64,000 bases of DNA, taken from positions 310,001-374,000 of the forward strand of contig KB911067.1 of NCBI GenBank assembly GCA_000383295.1, given 5' to 3'. This stretch comes from Faecalispora sporosphaeroides DSM 1294 (GTDB lineage Bacteria; Bacillota; Clostridia; Oscillospirales; Acutalibacteraceae). The notes below the pieces were generated by a model. That model was not told the DNA's origin. It made no database searches and saw only the letters and a list, made by a program, of their open reading frames with translations. Positions 32,304 through 40,549 of the stretch are shown here, piece by piece. How positions within the stretch are numbered: position 1 is the first letter of the stretch; each line of letters opens with the position of its first letter. The position numbers and the translations under genes are program-made.

Positions 32304-33215
32304 ATGGCAGATTTGAACGTAACCGTCGCCGGGGTAACATTCCAGAATCCGCTGATCGCGGCCTCCGGCACCTTCGGCTTCGGCCATGAATACCGGGAGT
32401 TTTTCCCGCTCTCCACGCTCGGCGGCATCTCCTGCAAAGGAATTACGCTGAAAGAACGCGCGGGCAATCCCCCGCCGCGCATCGCGGAAACGCCTGGCGG
32501 CATGCTCAACGCGGTTGGGCTGCAGAATCCCGGCGTCGACACCTTCATCGAAAAGGATCTGCCGTGGCTCTCGCAGCAGGGCACGCGGATCATCGCCAAT
32601 ATTGCGGGCAACACCCCGGCGGAATACTGCGAAATGGCAGAGCGCCTTTCCGACACCGCCGTTGACATGATCGAGCTGAACATCTCCTGTCCGAACGTAA
32701 AACAGGGCGGCGTGCACTTCGGCACCTCCTGCGCCGGTGTGGAGGACATCACCTCGCAGGTGCGCAGGTTCTGCAAAAAGCCGTTGATGGTGAAGCTTTC
32801 GCCAAACGTTGCGGATATCGGCGAGATCGCCGCCGCAGCGGAGAGCGCCGGGGCCGACGCAATTTCTCTGATCAACACGCTGACCGGAATGCGCATCGAC
32901 CTCAAGACCCGCAGGCCCATCCTGCACAACAACACGGGCGGGCTCTCCGGCCCGGCGGTGTTCCCGGTGGCCGTGCGCATGGTGTGGCAGGCCGCCGCAA
33001 GGGTAAACATTCCGGTGGTCGGCATGGGCGGCATCTCCACCTGGCAGGATGCGGTCGAAATGCTGCTGGCGGGCGCTGCCGCGCTGCAGATCGGTACCGT
33101 GTTTTTCAGCGACCCCAAAGCGCCCCTGCATATTCTAAAGGGGCTGAACGAATATATGGAGCAGAACGGAATTTCTTCCGTAACAGAGCTGACCGGCGGC
33201 GTAATGCCCTGGTGA
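32304..33215 (+). CDS. pyrD: Dihydroorotate dehydrogenase, class 1B catalytic subunit
   Basis: Oxidises dihydroorotate to orotate with FMN. 303 residues. The family start is VTFQNPLIAASGTFGFGHEY (in part NPLIAASGTFGFG). The catalytic base is the cysteine of LNISCPNVKQGG, which marks class 1B. FMN phosphate binding is by GMGGISTWQDA and IGTVFF near the C-terminus. Pairing with pyrK directly upstream confirms the class. It closes the pyrimidine cluster; a histidine phosphatase gene follows after 22 bases. Confidence 0.97.
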   Translation: MADLNVTVAGVTFQNPLIAASGTFGFGHEYREFFPLSTLGGISCKGITLKERAGNPPPRIAETPGGMLNAVGLQNPGVDTFIEKDLPWLSQQGTRIIANIAGNTPAEYCEMAERLSDTAVDMIELNISCPNVKQGGVHFGTSCAGVEDITSQVRRFCKKPLMVKLSPNVADIGEIAAAAESAGADAISLINTLTGMRIDLKTRRPILHNNTGGLSGPAVFPVAVRMVWQAAARVNIPVVGMGGISTWQDAVEMLLAGAAALQIGTVFFSDPKAPLHILKGLNEYMEQNGISSVTELTGGVMPW

Positions 33216-33237
33216 CGACAAAGAAAGGGAGCAGTGA

Positions 33238-33894
33238 ATGACCAGAGTGATCTTGATCCGCCATTGTGAGGCGGAAGGAAACGTAAAACAGATTTTTCAG
33301 GGGCGCACGGATGCTCCAATCACCGAAAACGGACGCCAGCAGCTCGAGCTGCTGGCGCTGCGCCTGCGCAACACCAAAATAGACGTGCTGTATTCCAGCC
33401 CGCTGGTGCGCGCGTATGAAACGGCCGTGGCCGTGAACCAATACCACAACCTGCCCATTTTGCAGGAGCAGGGGCTGATGGAGCTGGACGGCGGCGAATG
33501 GGAGGGCGTACCGTGGACGGACCTGCCCGAGAAATTCCCCGAAATGGCAGAGATCTGGTGGAAAACGCCGCACGAGTTCGTTTCGGAGCGGGGAGAGAGT
33601 ATGAGGCAGGTTTACGACCGCATCTGGGACACCGTGATGCGCCTGATTCGGGAAAATCCCGGCAAAACGATCGCTGTGACCAGCCACGGCTGCGCCATCC
33701 GCAATTTCCTCTGCCGCGCCGAGGGATGGCCCATCGAACAGCTGAACGATATGGACTGGAGCGACAACACCGCGGTGAGCATCGTCGATTTTGACGAGGA
33801 GCTCAACGCCGTCATCCGTCTGAAAAACGACGCCTCGCATCTGGCCGGGGCGCTCATTTGCGCCTCCCCCCGCGACTGGACACGAAAAAACTGA
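33238..33894 (+). CDS. Histidine phosphatase family protein
   Basis: 218 residues, phosphoglycerate-mutase-like phosphatase. The phosphorylated histidine is in LIRHCEAEGN (residue 9), the second histidine in VTSHGCAIRNF (about 155), and the acid in ELDGGEWEG. Such proteins act on small phosphorylated metabolites; the substrate is not determined. It has a GGGAG ribosome site and a 22-base gap to pyrD, so it is likely co-transcribed with the pyr genes. Confidence 0.9.
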   Translation: MTRVILIRHCEAEGNVKQIFQGRTDAPITENGRQQLELLALRLRNTKIDVLYSSPLVRAYETAVAVNQYHNLPILQEQGLMELDGGEWEGVPWTDLPEKFPEMAEIWWKTPHEFVSERGESMRQVYDRIWDTVMRLIRENPGKTIAVTSHGCAIRNFLCRAEGWPIEQLNDMDWSDNTAVSIVDFDEELNAVIRLKNDASHLAGALICASPRDWTRKN

Positions 33895-33904
33895 CGGCGA
33901 TAAC

Positions 33905-33955
33905 CGGAGTCGGGCTGTCTCCCCGCGCCTTTGGCAAGAGAGAGCAGCGGCTTTG
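33905..33955. repeat. GC-rich palindromic repeat before ruvX
   Basis: Contains CTCCCCGCGCCTTTGGC and a partly complementary GAGAGAGCAG arm. The GCC-TTT-GGC centre resembles the palindromes between serC and serA and before pyrC. Confidence 0.4.
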
Positions 33956-34004
33956 CGATACGCTTTTCAAAAATGAATTTTGACTGAAAACAGGAGGGTC
34001 TGCC

Positions 34005-34454
34005 ATGAAGATACTGGCGGTGGATTTGGGCAAGGCGCGCACCGGCCTTGCCGTGTGCGACGAGGGCGAGCTTCTGGCCAGCCCGCTTGCGGTGGTGCAG
34101 GAGCACAACCCGAACCGCCTGTGCCAGGCCATAGCGGAAGCCGCGCGGGCACAGAACGCAAAGCTTCTGGTGGTGGGCCTGCCGCGCAATATGGACGGCA
34201 GCGAGGGAGAAAGCGCTCAAAACGCCCGCGCGTTCGGGGCCAGACTCGAGCGGGAAAGCGGAATCCCCGTCGCCTTCTGCGACGAGCGCGGAACCACCAT
34301 CACAGCGCACAATTACCTGAACGCGACCGACACGCGCGGCAAGCGCCGCAAGGCTGTGGTAGACGCCGTGGCCGCCACCATCATTCTAGAAAATTACCTG
34401 ATGTACCGCAAAAACCGGCGGACAGAATCCGCCGGCCCGCCACAGGGCGAATAA
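34005..34454 (+). CDS. ruvX: RuvX/YqgF Holliday-junction resolvase-like nuclease
   Basis: 149 residues, RNase H-like fold. AVDLGKARTGLAVCD at residues 5-19 carries the first acidic residue, VVGLPRNMDGSEGESAQNAR the second block (in part GLPRNMDGSEGE), FCDERGTTITAHNYL the third, and VVDAVAATIILENYL the last. Family members process pre-16S rRNA ends and may resolve junctions. RBS CAGGAGGG lies before ATG 34005. A strong terminator follows. Confidence 0.94.
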   Translation: MKILAVDLGKARTGLAVCDEGELLASPLAVVQEHNPNRLCQAIAEAARAQNAKLLVVGLPRNMDGSEGESAQNARAFGARLERESGIPVAFCDERGTTITAHNYLNATDTRGKRRKAVVDAVAATIILENYLMYRKNRRTESAGPPQGE

Positions 34455-34475
34455 AACCCCTGTCCTATCATTCGG

Positions 34476-34515
34476 CACCTTGTTTCGGCCTCCGGGCCCG
34501 AAGCAAGGTGTTTTT
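34476..34515 (+). terminator. ruvX terminator
   Basis: CACCTTGTTTCGG pairs with CCGAAGCAAGGTG (one G-T) around a 9-base loop, followed by TTTTTC. The remaining gap to hflX (34516-34743) shows no gene. Confidence 0.85.
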
Positions 34516-34743
34516 CTTTTTCAAATTAAAAATGCAGAGCGAGGTCTGTCCCGCGCCCCGGCTGCCGTCCCGCCGCTGCGTTCTGCATCAGAATATCCTT
34601 TTATAACCCGGGCGGCAGATTCATCGCGCCAAATACGGCGCCGGGCAGCGTACACTTGCTGGCTGGCAGGGATTTTGTTCTTTGTTCGTCAGCGTAAGGG
34701 CTGTTCCGTTTGTCCCCCGAGCGCTTCATTTCTTATCCCGAAA

Positions 34744-36012
34744 TCAGTCCTTTGGCCCTTCGGAATCGACCAGATAGCGCGAAAGCTGCTCCAGCAGCTC
34801 CGGACCCACCCGCGCAATGATTTTCAGGCCGTGCGCGGTGTATTCTTCCTCCTGCAACACGCCGTCCTTGCGTACGCGGGCGGCCAGGCCGCTTTCCGCA
34901 AAAGGTAGAAGCGCTTCTACCCGCACGGTGCGAACCGGCAGACTGCGTTCGATCGTTTGAAGCAGCTCACCAATACCCGCTCCCGTTACCGCGCTGATGC
35001 GTACGGCGTTGCCGATCATGGGTACGACGCCGAGCTCCGGAACCAAATCGCACTTGTTGAGCACCGGAATGACCGGGCGGTCCTTCCAGCCCAGCTCCGC
35101 CAACAAGGCGCGCGTCACCTCCAGGTGAGTCTGCGCTTCGGGGCTGGACGCGTCGCACACGTTCAGAATCAGATCCGCCAGAGCGGCCTGCTCGAGCGTA
35201 GAGCGAAACGCGTTGACCAGATGGTGCGGCAGCCTGCGCACAAAGCCGACCGTATCGATCAGCATCACGGTAACGCCGCCGGGCAGCTTTAAGGCCCGGG
35301 CCGTGGGGTCGAGCGTTGCGAACAGCTGGTCTTTCGCCAGAACGCCCGCCTGCGTCAGGTAGTTCATCAGCGTGCTTTTCCCGGCGTTGGTGTAGCCGAC
35401 GAGCGCAACGGTGATCACACCGTCCTTCTGGCGGCGGCGGTTGATCTGCTCGCGGTGTTTTTCCACCTCTTCCAGCTGCTCCTTCAGGCCCTCAATTCTG
35501 CGGCGGATGTGCCGGCGGTCGGTCTCGAGCTTTGTTTCGCCGGGGCCGCGCGTACCGATTCCGCCGCCAAGGCGCGACATTTCGATTCCCCTGCCGCTCA
35601 GGCGCGGCAGCAGATAGCGAAGCTGGGCAAGCTCCACCTGGAGCTTGCCCTCCTTTGATTTTGCCCTGGCGGCAAAAATATCGAGGATCAGCATCGTGCG
35701 GTCAATCACCCGCACGCCGGTTTTTTCCTCCAGATTGCGAATCTGGGTCGGCGAGAGCTCGCAGTCGAAAATGAGCAGATCCATTTCGTAGCGCGTGCAG
35801 TAATCGGCAATATCCTCGGCCATGCCGGAGCCGACACATGTTGCGGAGTCCGGCGAGGGGCGCTTCTGCACCATCGAGCCATACGGCTCCGCGCCCGCGC
35901 TCCGCGTAAGCTCGTACAGCTCCGCCATTGACGCTTCCACGTCGTATTCCCCTGTATCCACCGCCACCAAAAGCGCACGCTCGGGGCGAACTTCATTTTC
36001 AAACAGTTCCAT
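34744..36012 (-). CDS. hflX: Ribosome-associated GTPase HflX
   Basis: 422 residues. The N-terminal HflX domain has CVGSGMAEDIADYC and DCELSPTQIRNLEE; the glycine-rich linker RLGGGIGTRGPGETKLETD is diagnostic. The G domain has G1 GYTNAGKSTLM, G3 DTVGFV and G4 LNKCD. HflX splits stalled or stress-inactivated 70S ribosomes. ATG 36012 follows ATAGGAGC. Its promoter lies only about 60-90 bases upstream, squeezed against the end of the phage-like cluster. Confidence 0.97.
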   Translation of the reverse strand: MELFENEVRPERALLVAVDTGEYDVEASMAELYELTRSAGAEPYGSMVQKRPSPDSATCVGSGMAEDIADYCTRYEMDLLIFDCELSPTQIRNLEEKTGVRVIDRTMLILDIFAARAKSKEGKLQVELAQLRYLLPRLSGRGIEMSRLGGGIGTRGPGETKLETDRRHIRRRIEGLKEQLEEVEKHREQINRRRQKDGVITVALVGYTNAGKSTLMNYLTQAGVLAKDQLFATLDPTARALKLPGGVTVMLIDTVGFVRRLPHHLVNAFRSTLEQAALADLILNVCDASSPEAQTHLEVTRALLAELGWKDRPVIPVLNKCDLVPELGVVPMIGNAVRISAVTGAGIGELLQTIERSLPVRTVRVEALLPFAESGLAARVRKDGVLQEEEYTAHGLKIIARVGPELLEQLSRYLVDSEGPKD

Positions 36013-36070
36013 GGTAAGCTCCTATCCGCAGCCCGGAAAGCGAACTCCTTCCGGGAATGATTTGTACCCT

Positions 36071-36099
36071 ATCATAGTATAAAAACGCCGGTTCGTCAA
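36071..36099 (-). promoter_or_regulatory. hflX promoter at the end of the phage-like cluster
   Basis: On the minus strand, TTGACG (36094-36099), 17 bases, TATGAT (36071-36076). The -35 box is 7 bases from the stop codon of the last phage-like gene. Confidence 0.75.
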
Positions 36100-36105
36100 T
36101 CACCG

Positions 36106-36579
36106 TTACCGCATGGCCAAATAAATATACTGGCCGTACAGCTTGTTCAGATTCAGCATCACACCGCCCGCCTCAGGGGCGGTTTTGCTCTGCCTGAAGG
36201 ACACTTTATTCCCGCTGATAGACACCCCCTGTGTGTTGCCCCACTGTGTGCCGATCCCGCTGTTCACCACGGTATAGCCGCCGGAAGCGCTGTAATCGAC
36301 CAGCGGCTTTTCCTTTGAAAACACAAACACGAGCTTTGGTTCAAAATCGAGCGTAATAGAGGCCTCCTCGACTCCCGTGCCCGCGCGGCTGCCCGCCACC
36401 AGGCCGTCGCTGAGCTTCAGCCGGTCGGCCTCGGTCAAATGCAGCACCATATCGGCCACATGCCCGCTGATCACCGTATCCAGAATCGCATTGTCCTGTA
36501 CAAAATCCTCCCGCCGGGGCTTATCGGTGTCTACCCAGCTATTTAGCCCCAGCCGGGGCGTTTTATTCGTGGACGGCAT
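36106..36579 (-). CDS. Short tail-fibre-like protein
   Basis: 157 residues, last gene of the cluster. The N-terminus NKTPRLGLNSWVDTDKPRRE followed by DFVQDNAILDTVI and a conserved helix HLTEADRLKL is the usual baseplate-attachment part of Clostridial prophage fibres. The C-terminal half (SITLDFEPKLVFVFS to YGQYIYLAMR) looks like a small beta-rich receptor-binding head. There is no long repeat shaft. ATG 36579 is chosen because GGGAGGGAAAGGA precedes it. Host-surface binding is inferred. Confidence 0.7.
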   Translation of the reverse strand: MPSTNKTPRLGLNSWVDTDKPRREDFVQDNAILDTVISGHVADMVLHLTEADRLKLSDGLVAGSRAGTGVEEASITLDFEPKLVFVFSKEKPLVDYSASGGYTVVNSGIGTQWGNTQGVSISGNKVSFRQSKTAPEAGGVMLNLNKLYGQYIYLAMR

Positions 36580-36604
36580 TTCCTTTCCCTCCCAGTTGTT
36601 CTCA

Positions 36605-37171
36605 TCATTCCAGCTCCCGAATCTGCTCCCAGGTGTACCCGGGCTCTTCAAGCTGCTGAAATGTTTTTTCCGTTTCCCGCAGATAGGCCCACGTCACTTT
36701 TCCAAAATCAAAAATAATTTCCAGATGGGCGGGCAGAAAGCGCAGCGCGGCCTGCTTTAACCAGTACCGCGTCACCTTCTGATCCAGCACCTCATAGCAG
36801 ATGACATACAGCTTCTGCTCGCGGGGCGCCTCCCAGAGTTCCGTGCGCAGCCCTATGGAAAGCAGCGCACGCTCCACGCTCCCCTTGGTGTTGTCGTTCA
36901 CCGTCACCGCGCCGCGGTACAGGAGCATTTCGCGCCGCAGCTCCAGCGGCAGCTCCGCGCGCTCCGAGCCGAAGGTGAGCTCCCGCATCGAAAGGCCCCA
37001 CCCCTCGGCTGTTTCAACAAACGCCTCCCGCGTCAGGCCTTCGAGCGCCTCATACACCAGGTCAAGCCCCTCGGCCGCGGCGGAAAGCTCCGCCTCCACC
37101 CGGCTTTCGCCGTCCATTCGGTACAGCCGGAGCGGCAGGAGCTTTTCCCGCATGGAATCCATCGCCCTCAT
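36605..37171 (-). CDS. Baseplate protein, gpI/XkdU-like
   Basis: 188 residues. Position directly after the baseplate J gene and size match XkdU/YmfQ-type (DUF2313) proteins that connect the baseplate wedge to the fibre. Visible blocks are LVYEALEGLTREAFVETAEG in shortened form EALEGLTREAFV, ELRREMLLYRGAVTVND and YWLKQAALRFLPAHLEIIFDF. ATG 37171 lies one base after the stop of gpJ, with GGGGAGC inside the end of that gene. Confidence 0.7.
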   Translation of the reverse strand: MRAMDSMREKLLPLRLYRMDGESRVEAELSAAAEGLDLVYEALEGLTREAFVETAEGWGLSMRELTFGSERAELPLELRREMLLYRGAVTVNDNTKGSVERALLSIGLRTELWEAPREQKLYVICYEVLDQKVTRYWLKQAALRFLPAHLEIIFDFGKVTWAYLRETEKTFQQLEEPGYTWEQIRELE

Positions 37172-37172
37172 G

Positions 37173-38246
37173 CTATACCACGCTCCCCATCTGCTGCACA
37201 TACACCGGGTCGGGTACCGCCAGCTGTGAAATCTCCATCTTTTTATCCTTGGTCAGGGTTTCGTCAAAATGGTAATTGCGGATCAGCCCGGTGTCGATCA
37301 GCCGCCTGCCGAGCTGCGCCAGAATGACGGATTCCCCCACGGAAAGCTGATCGAAATACGACCGGATTACCTCGAGGGTCTCGTGGGTGGCCGCCGCAAG
37401 GGTGCACCCCGGCGCGGGATCAATATATATGGAGATCGGGAACCCTACCAGCTCCGGCGGGTGCACCGTCACCTCCACGTTCACCTCGCGCAGACGGTTC
37501 AGCTCCGACTGTATTTTCTCCAGCAAAGCCTGCGGCGGGGCCGCGCCCCGGCCCGCAGCGTAAATGGCGACGGTTCCGCTGCCGTCGGCTCGGGGCAGAA
37601 CGCTTGCGGACTGAATTCCGTCGTACTGCACCGCATAGCTGCGGTAAAACTCGGCGTTGGTGCCGTTTGGCAGCACCTCATAGCTTTTCAGCAGGCGCTT
37701 GCGCAGCTCCTCGTCGGTCTCCTCGTCGGCGCCGCCGGTAAAGGCCTGCGGATTCGACACGGTCTCCACACCCGCCGGGGGCGTGAGCAAAAGCGTCACG
37801 GTTCCCGCCGCCGCGTTGGATTCTTTGCCCCCCTGCTGCGACACCGCCGGCCCCTGCGCCGTCTGCGCGCCGGCCGGGAGCGTGATGTCCTGCGTTGTTT
37901 CAAAACGTAGGCCAGCCGCGCCCGAAACGGCGCAGACCGTGCCCTTCGGGATCAGCACATCATACGGCAGGGTGCCGGTGCGCCCGAATACCAGCACTCC
38001 GGAGGAAAACACCGCGCTTTTGCGGGAAAGCCCGCGCTGCGCGGCGTGCATCCTCAGGTATTCTCCCTGCGCCGTCTGTGGGAACATCTGACTTTTCAGC
38101 CATTCCACCCCGTTCAGCAGGGAATAAACCTCCCCTGCCAGTACCTTGAGCCGGATTCCCAGATCCGACGCGTCGTCCGCAGAAAAGCCCGCCAGTTCCT
38201 GAAAGCTTTGCTGCATCCGCTCCAAAACAGAGCCGTAACTTTCCAC
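37173..38246 (-). CDS. Baseplate J family protein
   Basis: 357 residues, gpJ/XkdT family, wedge component of contractile-tail baseplates. Diagnostic features: an N-terminal LGIRLKVLAGEVYSLLNGVE-like helix, FGRTGTLPYDVLIPKGTVC, and the central GGADEETDEELRKRLLKSY with LPNGTNAEFY after it. The C-terminus has the two-strand SISIYIDP-type repeat (ELVGFPISIYIDPAPG). Start ATG 38246 lies 4 bases after the upstream stop. It is complete. A baseplate wedge protein without a sheath gene in the same cluster is odd. Confidence 0.9.
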   Translation of the reverse strand: MESYGSVLERMQQSFQELAGFSADDASDLGIRLKVLAGEVYSLLNGVEWLKSQMFPQTAQGEYLRMHAAQRGLSRKSAVFSSGVLVFGRTGTLPYDVLIPKGTVCAVSGAAGLRFETTQDITLPAGAQTAQGPAVSQQGGKESNAAAGTVTLLLTPPAGVETVSNPQAFTGGADEETDEELRKRLLKSYEVLPNGTNAEFYRSYAVQYDGIQSASVLPRADGSGTVAIYAAGRGAAPPQALLEKIQSELNRLREVNVEVTVHPPELVGFPISIYIDPAPGCTLAAATHETLEVIRSYFDQLSVGESVILAQLGRRLIDTGLIRNYHFDETLTKDKKMEISQLAVPDPVYVQQMGSVV

Positions 38247-38250
38247 CGCA

Positions 38251-38610
38251 TTATCCCTCCTGTCCTGTCAGTTCCAGCGAAACAACGCCCGGGCCAAAGG
38301 AGGTGGAAAGCTCCGCCGCAAGGCGCGCGCGGCCCCCGCCGAGCGGCGTACAGGCAACCTGCTCCACCGAAACCCCCGGCATCGCCGCGAGCGCTTCCTC
38401 CACAAGCTCTCGCGCCCGCGCGCTCAAATCCGCGCCGGACAGCACCAGCGTGTGCAGCCTGCCGCCGAGCTCCGGGTCGTACGAAAAACTGCCGCGCGGC
38501 ACCGTAAGGCGAATCAAAGCCCGCTGCAACAGCTCTTCCCTTCCGCCGACAGACCCCGGCAGGCCGTTTGCCCCAACCGCGAAGTCGCCCCCGTCAAGCC
38601 TGGTATCCAT
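38251..38610 (-). CDS. Baseplate wedge protein, gp25/XkdS-like
   Basis: 119 residues. The segment RALIRLTVPRGSFSYDPELG followed by GRLHTL is the recognition block of GPW/gp25 and XkdS lysozyme-like wedge proteins. ATG 38610 overlaps the stop of the spike gene (TGATG) and follows GAGGGGGAA. Position between the spike and gpJ genes is standard. Confidence 0.8.
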   Translation of the reverse strand: MDTRLDGGDFAVGANGLPGSVGGREELLQRALIRLTVPRGSFSYDPELGGRLHTLVLSGADLSARARELVEEALAAMPGVSVEQVACTPLGGGRARLAAELSTSFGPGVVSLELTGQEG

Positions 38611-38960
38611 CACGATTCCCCCTCGGCGGCAAAGGTCTGGCCGTTGATGACCACCTCGCCGGAATTTTTCAGGCAGATGCGCGCCCCTCCGGCGGAAAAG
38701 AGCAGAAGCTCGCCGGGCTCAAGCCCTCCCGTCTCCACAATGGTACCGGCGCACACCGGGTTTTCCGCTCCGCCGAAAATCACCGCCCTTGCCCCCGCCG
38801 GGGGCAGATACGCGATTCCCCAGGGAGCTGCCAGCGCAAGGCGGCGGTATTCGGTTTCACCCTGCGCGGCGATGCGGGCGTCCCGCCCGCCCGTCACCTC
38901 ACCGGAAGCCACCGTGCTCCCCGCAGCGCGAGAAGCGGCCATTTTCTCCGAAATCCACAT
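38610..38960 (-). CDS. Baseplate spike-like protein, gpV/XkdR region
   Basis: 116 residues. Small beta-rich protein with an OB-like core (AAPWGIAYLPPAGARAVIFGG, in part PPAGARAVIFGG, then GTIVETGGLEPGELLLFS) and a C-terminal strand pattern ARICLKNSGEVVINGQTF that is typical of spike tips. ATG 38960 follows GGAGTAAAGGAGG. The hub gene lies upstream, gp25 downstream. Assignment rests on pattern and position. Confidence 0.6.
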   Translation of the reverse strand: MWISEKMAASRAAGSTVASGEVTGGRDARIAAQGETEYRRLALAAPWGIAYLPPAGARAVIFGGAENPVCAGTIVETGGLEPGELLLFSAGGARICLKNSGEVVINGQTFAAEGES

Positions 38961-38973
38961 CCTGTTTCCTCCT

Positions 38974-39897
38974 TTACTCCGCGGCCCGCCGCAGCGCGAC
39001 GGTACAGAGCATCCCGCCGGCATCCAGTCCATACTCCACGCTCCACACCCTGAGTCCCGCCGCCCTGCCAAGCAATCTGTCACCGATCTCCGCGTTTCTT
39101 CCCGGCTGCACATCGGGCCAGCCGGGCAAGACCAGCGTATATTCCAGCGACTTCTGCCGCGCGTTTGCAAGAACCTGCCTCGCGCCGGCCGCCGGGGAAG
39201 CACTCAGGCAGCGCCTGCGGCGAATGCCGTCGCGCAGCGCCTGTTCGTCCGTGAGTGAAACGGTATAGCGCCCATCCCTGGCCGAGCGAGCCAGAAGCTC
39301 GCTGATTCTCTCATATTCCCTGCACGTTCTGGTCAGGGAAAGATACGTCAGCCCCCGCACGGAATCTCCAAACCAAAGTATTCCACTCTCTTCCGCTCCG
39401 CCGACCGTCAACTCGCCCCCAGTCTGCAAAGCGGGGGATGTACTCCACGCACGGCGGCAAAAGCTTTCGAGCACCTGCCATTCGCTCATGCCCTTTGTCA
39501 CCGTAAACTCCCCGATTTTTTCCGCTCCGCCCGGCACCCGGTATCGCATAAATCCGTACGGCGCGGCATGGCGGGCAAACACGGCAGAAAAAGGCGGAGA
39601 GTAATACGTCTGCGGCAGCGCCTCATTGTCGAGCAGCAGCGCCGCAAGGCTCCGTCCCTCCACGCGCAAAAAGGCTCCTTTGGGTGAAATCTTCTCCTGC
39701 AGAACATCCACGGGGCCAAAAAACACAAGCCTATCCCCGTCCAACACCCGCAGACGGTACAGCGGGGGCAAAGCGCTCCATGGGAATTCCCCCACCAGCT
39801 CGTCCGCGGGAGCGCCCGCGCCCCGGCTGATGTGAACAGACAGCGGCACGCCGAGGGAATATACCGTTCCCTGCGCCGTGATTCCCTCAAACTTCAC
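38974..39897 (-). CDS. Tail hub protein, gpD/XkdQ-like
   Basis: 307 residues, late control protein D type. Features: an N-terminal beta barrel with LYRLRVLDGDRLVFFGPVD, the RVEGRSLAALLLDNEALPQ block (in part VEGRSLAALLLDNEA), FTVTKGMSEWQVLESFCRRA and a second barrel ending LRVWSVEYGLDAGGMLCTV. It forms the trimeric hub at the tube tip. It overlaps the LysM gene by ATGA. Confidence 0.8.
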   Translation of the reverse strand: MKFEGITAQGTVYSLGVPLSVHISRGAGAPADELVGEFPWSALPPLYRLRVLDGDRLVFFGPVDVLQEKISPKGAFLRVEGRSLAALLLDNEALPQTYYSPPFSAVFARHAAPYGFMRYRVPGGAEKIGEFTVTKGMSEWQVLESFCRRAWSTSPALQTGGELTVGGAEESGILWFGDSVRGLTYLSLTRTCREYERISELLARSARDGRYTVSLTDEQALRDGIRRRRCLSASPAAGARQVLANARQKSLEYTLVLPGWPDVQPGRNAEIGDRLLGRAAGLRVWSVEYGLDAGGMLCTVALRRAAE

Positions 39898-40418
39898 GGG
39901 ATCATCACCTTTTCACCCTCACGCAGGTAGTTCGGCCAGCGGATTGCCGGATTTTTCTCCAGCAGCTGCTGCACGGTAACCGAATACAGCGCGGCGATCC
40001 GCCACAGATCGTCGCCCTCGCGGCATTCGTATACCTGCCCGGAGAGCAGGTTCCCGGCAGCTTCCGCCGCGCCGTCCTCCCAGAACACAAAACGGTAGCG
40101 TACAAGGTCCGGCTCGGGGCTGCCGATCAGCTCGAGCGTGACAAAGCGCGCGGGGAACGGCGGAACATTCGGCAGGGTCAGCACGGCCCGTTCCGTTTTT
40201 TCCAGCTCTCCATACAGCTTTTGGAACTGCCCGATGCAGTCCCCGCCGTAGAATTCGCCCTCGCCCTCCACCACGCGCTTCTGCACGCCGTAATCCTGCA
40301 AAATGCTCCCGGCAAACGGCGCCTGCAGCTCCCGCACCGCTCTGCGGCAGCTCACCGTCAAACGCTCAGGGTTATGCGGCCAGACGTAATTGCCGTATTT
40401 CATTGGCTGCAGCTTCAT
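39894..40418 (-). CDS. LysM-domain tail protein, XkdP-like
   Basis: 174 residues. N-terminal domain of about 110 residues with NPERLTVSCRRAVRELQAPF, then a C-terminal LysM (about 128-174: GQVYECREGDDLWRIAALYS and NPAIRWPNYLREGEKVMIP). XkdP-type proteins sit between tape measure and hub. Start and stop overlap both neighbours by ATGA. Confidence 0.85.
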   Translation of the reverse strand: MKLQPMKYGNYVWPHNPERLTVSCRRAVRELQAPFAGSILQDYGVQKRVVEGEGEFYGGDCIGQFQKLYGELEKTERAVLTLPNVPPFPARFVTLELIGSPEPDLVRYRFVFWEDGAAEAAGNLLSGQVYECREGDDLWRIAALYSVTVQQLLEKNPAIRWPNYLREGEKVMIP

Positions 40419-40549
40419 ACCGGCTCCTCCTCCGCAATCGGGCGGGGATAGCGCCGGTAATCCCGCTCCAGCGCGCGGCTGATCCGTTCGGCCTGCTCTT
40501 TTTCCTGTACAGCGGAAATACTCCCGGCAACGCCTTCGATTTCGTTCAT
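40415..40549 (-). CDS. 44-residue helical protein at the tape-measure position
   Basis: Too short for usual gene calling but strongly supported: GAGGAGCCGGT ribosome site, ATGA overlaps with both neighbouring genes, and coding-like composition. The peptide (starting MNEIEGVAGSISAVQEKEQA) is acidic-basic, without Cys, and should be mostly helical. It lies between the tube-like gene and the LysM gene, exactly where PBSX-type phages have the chaperone and the long tape measure. Whether it is a tiny ruler, a chaperone or an adaptor is unknown. Confidence 0.65.
   Translation of the reverse strand: MNEIEGVAGSISAVQEKEQAERISRALERDYRRYPRPIAEEEPV

Noticed and set aside
31320-33131. Very long antisense open frame (about 600 codons) opposite pyrF/pyrK/pyrD
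   Set aside because: It is a shadow of GC-rich codon use in real genes; no RBS and no recognisable protein. Similar shadows at 25873-27828 (plus), 53833-55413 (plus), 2852-4078 (minus) and 19218-20546 (minus) were rejected for the same reason.
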